Of a stretch of 64,000 nucleotides of DNA, positions 24,390 through 46,074 are shown piece by piece. Source of the stretch: Ciona intestinalis (Eukaryota > Chordata > Ascidiacea > Phlebobranchia > Cionidae); assembly GCF_000224145.3 (NCBI RefSeq), contig NW_004190397.2:167033-231032 (forward strand), read 5' to 3'. Position 1 is the first letter of the stretch; every line of letters starts with the position of its first letter. The position numbers and the translations under genes are program-made. Below the pieces are notes generated by a model. That model saw only the letters and a list, made by a program, of their open reading frames with translations, was not told the DNA's origin and searched no databases.

Positions 24390-27300
24390 TCAAAATCCTA
24401 ATAATTCAGTTTCAATTTTCCGTCTTCGTTCATGCTCAAGTTTCCTTTTCTTTGTTTGTTTATCATATTTCTGCGACTCAATTTCTTGTTGTAAGCAAGA
24501 GTACTCGTAACTAGTCGGGTCTTTTTCCTAGAATAAAAGAAATACAGTTAAATAAAAGTCAAGTATAGTAGGGTGGGATGAAATGTTCAATGTTTTCATT
24601 AGCCCATTTGTCAGTAAACAAGGAATATTTACAGAATTATATAATCAATTTTTTCTTTCTCTTTCATGGCCAATTTGGTAGTAAACAAAGAATATTTATG
24701 GAATTGTAAAACCGTATCCTCAGAACTTGATTAAACATGATTATGAAATAAATATTGTGGACAAATAAAACCACAAGTAGCAGCATCAATGCTTTGGTTA
24801 AAAGGTGAGAGTCTAACCACTAAACTACAGCATATCTGCCCTGCCTGTGACAAAGAACACGAGACATCTTTTTACTATGTTAGCGTTGACCAACATATGC
24901 GAACACAAGACGGGAGAATCTAACCTTGACCAAGCTGTTACAGAAAGATCTCCCATTTATTACCATTAAAGCCCTTGGCACCGGTTATGGGCCAATCCTG
25001 GCCTAAATCCCAGGACCCATGGCATGCCACGCTGCGGATGTGTGTCTGGTGCATTTGATACACCTCAAACTCATAGAATAGAATCACTGCACCAGAAAAC
25101 ACAATTATGACATCATACATACCTTGTTGTAACAATGACTCAGCTTTTGCTCCAAAATTTCAATTTGGTCGCTAGGCAACGGCGCCGACACAGCATTTTT
25201 TACAATGGTTCGAATCTTTTTAATTCGCTGAATTGTCTGTTCAAGTACTGTCTGTGGCTGGCCAACCAACAAAACTGATGTGACGTAACTGCATTGAATA
25301 AATAAATAAATGCATCTTACCTTATCCTTGGGTGGCTGGAAAACGACAGTCATTATAACACTGATGTTACGTTTTATACACCTCAAGCCCGCTTCAAGTA
25401 ACCATGTATGTAACTTAAAACCACTGGTTTAGGCTTAAATTGTAATAAAAATAGCATATCATACAAACTCAATATTTATTCTATTTTTATAAATACCGGT
25501 CAATGTTTAAATTCCTCATGGAGGCAGCAGAGAGCAGAGCAGCCAGTGCTAGTTGTGAGGGTGCGTATAAAAGTCCAACGTCAGTGTTTAACGAACGAAC
25601 TAAAAAATCCTTTGCCTGAAAAAAAAAGGGAAAATAAAGTACACTAAGAAAGCTTAGGATAAATTAAAGAACCAATTTAAGATAGAAACCTTTGCATGCT
25701 GTGGCACAACAATCGTTATAACATGGGCGTTCTGTTTCACACATCTCTTGCATGCTTACGCATTGTCACATATGTAAATTTATTGGGTGATTGTAACCCA
25801 ACAAAAAATAAATTTATTGGGTGATTGTAACCCAACAAAAAAAAAACAGTTAACACCTCACATAGTTTTTTTTGTATATGGCTAAAACTTTAAGAGCCCA
25901 TAGGATTAACACAATTTCCATTAAATGTTTTGGTAAAGGTGGCTGTACACAGTATCTGGCATGGCCCCATTTCCCAGTTCCGCATGCAGCAGCGAAATAG
26001 GGACGAAACGGACGAATTCTGGATACTGTGTACAGCCACCTTTAGCCATAATAGTTGTAGTGTTCAAAAAAACCTTAGACTGTTATGTAAACTTAAACCA
26101 TATTAATATAAACTTTTGTAAAATTCTGCAAAACTGTAAAGAGCACAGCCATAATCTAAACACGAATCTCACCGGCTTTCTCAGTTGTTCAGCGTTTTCT
26201 AAATTTCGATACCGAGTTTTTAAATCAATAAGAAATCCTTCTAAAGGTCGGAATGGGTTGTGAATGGTAAGGTGGAAGTTTAACTCCTAGAATATTAAAA
26301 TATGTTTGTTGATTTAGTATGTCAAATATTGAGTAAGTTATATTAGTTGTGTCTTTGCAAACCCCATGCTCACTGTCGAGTTATAACATGGGTGTCTTCT
26401 TACACACCAGACACACATGGTGTATTCATACACCTCATGCTCACTGTCAAGGTATAACATGGGTGCCTTTTATTTTCATACACCTCATGCTAACTATTAA
26501 GTTATAACATAGGTGTCGCCTTATACATCAGACACACATGGTGTATTCTTACACCTCATGCTCACTGTCAAGGTATAACATGGGTGCCTTTTATTTTCAT
26601 ACACCTCATGCTAAGTTGAGTTATAATATGCGTGTTCTTAAACCCCAGACTGTCAGACACATGATGTATTCATGCATTTATCAAGTTATAACATAAACCA
26701 GACAAATTTCAATATGTTATAAAGTTCACTGTCAAGTGCCAAATTGCATACACAAACACAGACATATATATAGGCCTATAATATGCTATGTTTCTTTACC
26801 TGAATTAGAATTAGTTCAATAGTAAGAATAGCATCACCAATCTCTTCATTGCCGTGTGCAACTTGCTGCACAAACTGATCCATAGATATATTAAACTCCT
26901 CTGTCTAAATAGAAACACCATTTAAGAGCAATACAAATAGTTTATCCTAAAATTAAATGTGTGTAACATTGCTTGGGTACATTTGATTCAGTGTCTTCTA
27001 AATACTAACTGGCTTTTTATATTTGCATTGCAGAACGATGAAAGTCATTATAATACATGTTCCACACAAGTTACTTTGTGAGATTGTGACAGACTATTTT
27101 TGGACCTTTTTTTAATTTATGACTGATAATTTGGACAACCTATAAGTGACCACTAGGTTGGAGCAATTGCCGTTAAGTGTCTTGCCCAAAAACACAATCG
27201 CTACACGCCATGCAAAAATCACATATACATAAAATGGTAGCAGCGACAAGCCTTGAACCCAGAAACCCATGACCTCTGGCTTAGAGGCAGGCGCACTTAC

Positions 27301-28322
27301 CACTATGCTATCCTCAGATTCTACATAATATAATAATATAACTCATAAACAATACCTTACAAGCTAGCCAAATACAAGCTAAATGCATTAGCCTTGGATG
27401 GTAGTCCATAACAGACTTGCGAAGGTTTAATCTCTTCAAATACATACAAGACGTTCCAACAACATTAAGTGGCATTGGGGGTTTAAATTTCCAACAAATT
27501 TCTTGCAATTTACGTTCGTAATGTTGGACTAGGAAACAGTGTTCACTCACAGTGAGAAAAAAAGTATCAGCGTCTGTAAATGTGATTTTTATAAAGTTAT
27601 ATTAATAAACAAAATATTTTTATTATGTTACGAAAAACTGTAATTGTATTTAAATTTTAATCTTGATTAAATTTAGTTAGTTTGAATATTAATTTTGTGC
27701 GTAAGACAGTATAGTTTTTTTAAAACAGGGGTGACATATTATGTTTTACTACTCGAGTTTTACAACATAAAATGGGTTTTATAATAGGCCTAGAGACCTG
27801 GTCTAATTGAGTGACCTACAAAAAAGCAAAGTCTTACCTGGCGTTTAAATAGATTTATCAGAGTTTACTCTGCTGTTAAGTGTCTATATACATGAGCAGA
27901 GCCAAAATATATTGCATTCGCCACATTAATCAATGAGGTTTGATGTTTTACAACTATAAGTGTAACTGTAATTTAACAATGTCACCCCAGCTTTTACTCT
28001 GCTGTTAGGTCTCTTTACATTTGACCAGAGCCAAAATATAATGCAATCGCCACATTTATCAATAAGGTTCCTATTTCAACAGTTTTACCCCAGATTTTAC
28101 ATAGATTCCGAAAAAAATGTAGCCTGTTACTAAACAATAGATAACAGACTGCAGTTTAAGTGTTTTGGAAAAAAACAGAAGAAAAATCTCACCTGGTGTC
28201 ACATGATTGTTTACATCGCAGTAACTCGTTCTGTACTTCGTGTTTGCATTATTTCTTAACTTTATCAATTCTTCTTCATGTTCAAACGTCCAATTCTTTA
28301 ACTGTGTGCTTGAGTTAAACAT
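24390..28322 (-). CDS. CCNH: Cyclin H (CDK-activating kinase / TFIIH subunit)
   Basis: The regulatory partner of CDK7 with MAT1. The complex phosphorylates cell-cycle CDKs and, within TFIIH, the RNA polymerase II C-terminal domain in the nucleus. Seven exons, high to low: 28193-28322, 27356-27573, 26800-26904, 26173-26286, 25497-25615, 25123-25288, 24390-24527. They total 990 nt (329 residues; human 323). The N-terminal helix region reads [20 protein letters not shown]. The first cyclin box holds [48 protein letters not shown]. The second half has [20 protein letters not shown], then [18 protein letters not shown]. The charged C-terminus ends KIETELLGF. Met28322 is chosen over an in-frame Met 27 nt upstream because MFNSS matches the vertebrate start MYHNSS. 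HDAC8 ends 219 bp upstream on the same strand. Confidence 0.95.
24567..24745. mobile_element. Degraded MITE
   Basis: Left end 'tatagtagggtgggatgaaa'. The interior 'ttggtagtaaacaaagaata' occurs twice in diverged form, suggesting an internal duplication. The right TIR is lost. It lies in the last intron of cyclin H. Confidence 0.65.
24770..24835 (-). mobile_element. tRNA-like SINE head fragment
   Basis: On the minus strand it reads 'atgctgtagtttagtggtta', 'gactctcacc', 'ttttaaccaaagcattgatg', which is tRNA-like with an A-box only. It does not continue into the SINE body. Confidence 0.4.
25777..25845. repeat. Perfect tandem duplication, ~34 bp
   Basis: 'taaatttattgggtgattgt' + 'aacccaacaaaaaa' appears twice head to tail in a cyclin H intron. 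It is essentially identical in both copies. Confidence 0.85.
25934..26044. mobile_element. Short TIR element (~111 bp), second MITE family
   Basis: Begins 'taaaggtggctgtacacagt' and ends with its inverse 'actgtgtacagccaccttta', giving TIRs of about 22 bp. The short GC-richer interior contains 'agttccgcatgcagcagcga'. It sits in intron 4 of cyclin H. Only this copy is visible in the window. Confidence 0.75.
26345..26690 (-). repeat. Tandem array of ~65-75 bp satellite-like units (reverse orientation)
   Basis: Reverse complement of the family at 3690-4005: 'tcatgctcactgtcaagtta', 'taacatgggtgtcttcttac', 'accagacacacatggtgtat'. About five units, in intron 3 of cyclin H. Confidence 0.8.
27122..27316 (-). 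mobile_element. tRNA-related SINE, the most complete copy
   Basis: On the minus strand: head 'gatagcatagtggtaagtgc', B-box-like 'gggttcaaggcttgtcgctg', body 'ttgggcaagacacttaacgg', tail 'ccaacctagtggtcacttat'. It lies in intron 2 of cyclin H. The frame of 63 codons across it is spurious. Confidence 0.8.
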
Positions 28323-28541
28323 TACAACTATCAAAGTTGAAACTGTCAATTAAATTTGAAACTGTCAATCAAATTTGAAACTGTCAATCAATGTAAAAAC
28401 TGTCAGTCAAAAATTGCAACTAATAAACTGCTTGTAAATTTTGTTCTATCAAACAGATAACTAATTCCTAAAGAAAGTACAAAAACAATTTTAAACAAAA
28501 TTTAACTAGTTGAACAATAGAACAAACTCAAAATATAAAAT
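28323..28541. other. HDAC8-cyclin H intergenic spacer with short tandem repeats
   Basis: 219 bp between the HDAC8 stop and the cyclin H start, both genes on minus. Read on minus, no AATAAA or ATTAAA is present, although a polyadenylation signal for HDAC8 would be expected here. Close to the cyclin H start are three to four ~19 bp repeats, 28336-28405, of the type 'tttgattgacagtttcaaa', each containing an acceptor-like 'gacag|tttc'. Confidence 0.7.
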
Positions 28542-29627
28542 TTATAACAATTTGCTCAAATTATCAATAACAGTATTCGTAATGCTTTTCAAATATTCTT
28601 TCGAATTTCTGTCTTTTTTTAATCCTTCTACAACTTCAAAGTCAAAACTTGGACCATAAGATGGAAAATACTGGTTTTCTGGTATTTCACATGGCAGTTC
28701 TTCATTCAAAACATCAGCTGTGATTTTTGTCCAACAGCGAGCAACATTGGCTTCATTATAACCACCACCCCCAAGGATTAGGGTGGGGAGATTCCATTTT
28801 AAAATAAACTGAACACAATCAGATAGCCCTACAGGTGTAAGATTGAATGAACGCATTGGGTCCTCATTTAACCCATCAGCCCCAGCTTGAATAACAACTG
28901 CTAATGGATCAAACTTTATTTTTACCTCATTTAAAACTTTTGAGCAAATTTCAACAAAAGGAGTGTCTGTTATGCCGTCTTTTAATGGGATATTAACAGA
29001 ATATCGAAACCCTTTTCCGAAACCTGTGTCGCTTAAGCTACCAGTACCAGGAAAGAACCCGGGCTCATGTTTATGTATAGAGAAAGTCATGACTTTATTT
29101 GTCCCACAAAAAGCGTCCTGTACCCCATCTCCATGGTGTAGGTCTAGATCTATATACAGTACTCTAGCATAGGCTGTCCTTAGCTGTAGTATTGCTAGCA
29201 CACAGTCATTAACATAGCAGTAACCTGCTGCATCTGCACGTTTGGCATGATGCCAACCCCCTAGCCAATTAATTGCAACTTGAAACTGTCCAGAGCATAA
29301 CATTTTCGCAGCTGAAATACTAGCACCGGCTACTTCTTTACAGTAATTATAGATCCCTTGTTTTAAGGGGCAATCGTAACCAAAACCAAATGAATCATCA
29401 CACTCAATTGCATCATTGTATTTCTTCATGTACTGGAGATACTCTGGCGAATGGAATAGCTCTAGTTCTGAATCAGTAGCTTGTCTGTTCGCAACAAGGC
29501 ATAAGTGTTTTAATAAACCACAAGATTCAATTAATGCATGAACCATTGAGTTACGATTTTCGGTGGGAATAAAATCATCAGTTTTGTGGATTATTTTGCT
29601 CAATATATAAGCAACTTTAATCGCCAT
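28542..29627 (-). CDS. HDAC8: Histone deacetylase 8, intronless
   Basis: A zinc-dependent class I lysine deacetylase; in vertebrates it acts on nuclear substrates including cohesin SMC3. A single open frame of 361 residues (human 377) starts MAIKVAYILSKI. The GGWHHAK motif holds the two catalytic histidines (126 and 127). DLDLHHGDGV supplies zinc ligands Asp162 and His164, QAGADG the third ligand Asp251, and GGGGYN the transition-state Tyr290. EPGFFPGTG and DEDPMRSFN-like surface loops are also HDAC8-like, as is the lack of a long C-terminal tail, which separates it from HDAC1/2/3. Ser27 in NRNSMVH sits where human HDAC8 has its regulatory Ser39, but the residues before it differ (RN, not RA). 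Vertebrate HDAC8 has many introns; here there is none. Confidence 0.96.
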   Translation of the reverse strand: MAIKVAYILSKIIHKTDDFIPTENRNSMVHALIESCGLLKHLCLVANRQATDSELELFHSPEYLQYMKKYNDAIECDDSFGFGYDCPLKQGIYNYCKEVAGASISAAKMLCSGQFQVAINWLGGWHHAKRADAAGYCYVNDCVLAILQLRTAYARVLYIDLDLHHGDGVQDAFCGTNKVMTFSIHKHEPGFFPGTGSLSDTGFGKGFRYSVNIPLKDGITDTPFVEICSKVLNEVKIKFDPLAVVIQAGADGLNEDPMRSFNLTPVGLSDCVQFILKWNLPTLILGGGGYNEANVARCWTKITADVLNEELPCEIPENQYFPSYGPSFDFEVVEGLKKDRNSKEYLKSITNTVIDNLSKLL

Positions 29628-30161
29628 TTTAACGGAAATATGCAGCTGTGTTCCTGCGTGTGTGTTGATAAAATGCGATGTATGAACTGCGGTAAAAGTA
29701 TGCGGGTCTATTTTTAGTTTTACAGATTTCAGATTAGGTGTAAATGAGTATATGACACGCCAGTTTTACAAAGTATAAATGACACGTTGTGTAGTAAGTT
29801 CACGTATAATGTCGATTAAAAAAAACAACGTAAATAGCAGAAACAGCAAATAAAACAAAGAAATTTAAGCTTTAATGTAAAAGGAATAAAAAAACTAGGT
29901 GAATCCCCATTTTTTTCTACGCATGAGTAGTCACATAAAAGTCGTATGCTTTATCATTTCAATCGTCCCCGGGGAGAATTTGAATAGAACTGTGCGTGTT
30001 TGATAGTGAGTTTCAATATTAACAAAGCTATTTTTTAGATTGCTGTGAAATGATTACGTAAAAACGACATTCGTAGAGACAAACTGGAAACAAATGCATT
30101 ATTTATTAAAAAGAATGGCATTGGGTAAAATACATCGTGAATGTATGTTTTTAAAAGGTGT
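29628..30161. other. HDAC8 upstream region
   Basis: AT-rich promoter-side DNA of HDAC8, with 'cgtccccggggagaatttga' as a GC-rich spot near 29965. No gene or clear core-promoter element is recognised. Confidence 0.4.
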
Positions 30162-30162
30162 A

Positions 30163-30358
30163 TAGTAGGGTGGGGGGAGATGGGATACCTTTAACACGTA
30201 ATATCCAATTATCCCGATCGTGTTTTCAAACAATTAACAATGGTCTATGCGAGTTATGAGGATACGGTTTTATAATTCTTTGAATGTTCTTTATTTTACT
30301 ACCAAATGAAACGGGAAAATGGAATAAAACGGTGTCCTATCTTTCCCACCTTACTATA
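30163..30358. mobile_element. MITE copy, near full length
   Basis: Left TIR 'tatagtagggtggggggaga', right end 'cctatctttcccaccttact'. The interior is inverted relative to the copy at 5296-5489 ('taacacgtaatatccaatta' first). Confidence 0.85.
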
Positions 30359-30429
30359 TATAGCATATTTTCCCACACAAATGCATTTTCATTTGCAGTA
30401 ATTGGTTTATTTACCATTTAACAAAAAGC

Positions 30430-30733
30430 GGCGACATTTTACTTTTACCGCCATTACAAAAGTTGAAGAAACGCGACGACCTCCACGGATTAAGGTAATA
30501 TTTCTTTTTATGTTGCCGCCCAGTCGGTTCCTGACAATACACTGACAGGTAGTGCGAATAAAAGGCGCTCGTGGATGTAAAAAAACACTAATAATCTTCA
30601 GTAATTTCCGTGCCTTTCCTATGGGCGAAAACTCCCGCCGTGTGAAACGACTTCAAAAGGCGGACAGTCGCCGCCAAGGACCTATTTTGCGTTGGCCGAC
30701 GCCGACCGGATTTTCAAGGCAGCCTACGCAAAG
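30430..30733 (+). other. Candidate 5' non-coding exon of the long Pitx transcript
   Basis: A GC-richer block in AT-rich DNA ends in 'gcctacgcaaag' followed by a strong donor 'gtaagg' at 30734. The next good plus-strand acceptor in context is 'tttttcatttcacag' ending at 33219, just 18 bp before the Pitx a/b start. The 61-codon frame across the block (30552-30737) has no domain character. I infer a spliced 5' UTR; the 5' limit is a guess. An unrelated short gene is the alternative. Confidence 0.4.
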
Positions 30734-31650
30734 GTAAGGACAATTAAAACCGCGTACGCGACTTTTAGCGCAGGATTAACGTGCACTTGAGTTTTTATAG
30801 GAATAGAATAATATTTTTGACTGGTTTCCTTGATTTTTAAACTTTTTAATGAATTTTGCCCTTTGCGTGTTTATATTTCGGTGTAGGCTATATATTTGTA
30901 TTCTTTTAAATGGGTAATACGTTCAACGTATTAGTATACCTATTCGTATTCCTCATATAGAGCACATACTAACGGCTACTTGTTTTCCATTTACTTCAAT
31001 CTTCGTTGTATCTAATTAATCTTCGTTTACTTTTTATTTATCTTCTCGATTACAATAATAAAAAACATATTTTAAATTAAGAAATTAAAAGACCGGGTCA
31101 GACGACAACCGTTAAGACACATTATGGAAAAAACTATATCCATACATTAACGCAAAAGCTAAAATAAAAATTCCGGAAAACATTGATAAAAACGACAGTC
31201 GTAAAACACGTTATGGATTTATAAAAAAATTCCTAGTTTATATAGGATTTGCAAAAGGCTGAAGCAACTTAGAGTCATTACTGTTTGATTTACACCGTAT
31301 ACCTATTGGTGTAAGTTGCGATATCACTTCAACAGGCACGTGAATCCATTATCACTTTATTAATATCCTGATACTGAGATGCGTTGACACTTGGCAGTCG
31401 TAGCCGCTACCGGCTTAAACGTCTCAGGTTAACCTAAAGCTTAGACTTAGTCGCTTATCTCCTAAAATCAGACAAGTTTTGTTTAATAGAAACAAGCGTA
31501 GACGAATGAAATAAATAAAAACAGAGTTTGCGTTTTTTTTGCAGAGAGACCACCTGTACTGCAGGGCGCATACCTTGAAGTAAAACCTATAAAAATCGTA
31601 GCTCAGTGGTTAGCGTTTAGCAAATCTAGCTACGAGGCTATAGTGTATAT

Positions 31651-31842
31651 AGTACTGTGGGGGAGAATAGGACACCTTTAGCACATAATATCCAAATATC
31701 CTGATCGTGTTTTAAACAATTAACAACGTTTTATGGAAGTTGTGAGGATACAGTTATATTAATTTTAGAATGTTCTTTGTTTACTACCATAAGGGACGAA
31801 AAAATAGAATAAAAAGGTCCTATCGCCCCCCACCCTACTATA
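31651..31842. mobile_element. MITE copy
   Basis: Left end 'agtactgtgggggagaatag', right end 'tcgccccccaccctacta', interior 'gcacataatatccaaatatc'. It directly follows a tRNA-like stretch ('cgtagctcagtggttagcgt', 31598-31620). Confidence 0.8.
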
Positions 31843-31943
31843 CTTATAAATTCCGTGGACCTAGAATACAGTTGGTGAGAATTTGTTGATTACTAGTAGA
31901 CTCATTACAGGGCCAACTGGTATTGTACATGTGAAGATATTGT

Positions 31944-32079
31944 ACGTTGGGGTAAGACGGGACAAAAGAATATTTACAGAATTGCATAACCGTAGCCCAG
32001 CGAAGAGCGTTTTAAGTTGTTAGAATTCGTTAATTGGGTATAGGTGTTAACAATATTCCATCTTACCCCTCAGTACCAC
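31944..32079. mobile_element. Degraded MITE
   Basis: 'gttggggtaagacgggacaa' ... 'ccatcttacccctcagtacc'. Both ends are recognisable and the interior is shortened. Confidence 0.6.
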
Positions 32080-32215
32080 ACGTTTTTAAAGATTTCAGAT
32101 AAAACACGCAATGAACTAAATGTATATTATATCACACGGTAATAAAAATCAATTAAACTAGTTATGTTTTAACATGGTTCAAATGCATAATAATTTATGA
32201 AAATAATTTGTTTAA

Positions 32216-32407
32216 TAGTGTGGGTAAAGATGGGACACCTTTTTGCTCTATTTTCTCGTCCCATTTGGTTCTAACCAAAGAACATTCAAATACTTATAAA
32301 ACTATAACCTTACGACTCCCATAGACCGTTATTAATTGTTTAAAATACGATTAGTATATTTGGATATTATGTGCTAAAGGTGTCCCGTCTTGCCCCACCC
32401 TACTATC
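32216..32407. mobile_element. MITE copy
   Basis: 'agtgtgggtaaagatgggac' ... 'gtcttgccccaccctactat', with the full interior ('aaaacacgattagtatattt' type, slightly diverged). Confidence 0.85.
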
Positions 32408-33219
32408 TAATAAAATGTCCGCGTAAAATATTTTACTTAAACGATGGAATAATAGTATGTCTTAGCCGGCTACGCCAAGTAAACAATACCTATACGCTCC
32501 TATTAAGGGAATTTTAAGACGGGCGTTTTTCTTTTCTTGAAGTCCGCCATTTTGTGCTGGTTTAAAATTCAGTAACTCCAGTCTGAAAACCATTAAACTG
32601 AAATATTTTTCAGCGACAGCAGCGTAAGAATAGTAGAGCAAGGATAATAGGTTTAGTTGTAAAATGGGTGCATATTTTAAACTGATGGATATTATAAGTT
32701 AAATATTATGCGTTATTCGAAATGAGGTATCAATTTTGAACAATTTAAACGTATTAAACTTAACATCAGTAAGAATTTAGAAATCAGATGGCGTATGCAT
32801 GCTATTAAGTTTTAAGTAATAATTTCAATAAATTGACTTTAGCGACTTTAACAACAAATTAGTTAACAAATAGAGTCCAAAACCTTTAGGCCTATATAGT
32901 AGACTTTCTAGTATTATAATTTTAGTTAAAGCAAGGGAATTTGAAGATTAGATGAGTGAGGGTTATTACTCTATTCTAAATTTTATTAGTAATACAACAC
33001 TGTTGTCAACTAACATATAGTTATTTATTCTTTATAAGTTTTTAACGTTATAAAATATTTTTAAACGGGGGAAAATGTAAATTACAAAGAAACAGCTTAT
33101 TTTTAACTCAGTGTGGTTAACGCCAATCTCTTTATTGTTTTAAATGATTTGCCTGTCACTATCGTATTTATCTGGATCGTATTCTGTGAGCATATTAATA
33201 TATGTTTTTCATTTCACAG
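32408..33219. other. Non-coding DNA upstream of the Pitx a/b first coding exon
   Basis: AT-rich. Includes a YY1-like 'gtccgccattttg' at 32542-32554. No exon is seen; it is probably part of an intron between the 5' UTR and first coding exon. Confidence 0.4.
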
Positions 33220-33237
33220 ATTTCATACAATGAAATT

Positions 33238-46074
<12,837 letters not shown>

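Noticed and set aside
30552-30737. 61-codon basic frame as a small protein
   Set aside because: Ends a few bases after a strong donor and looks like a transcribed non-coding exon.
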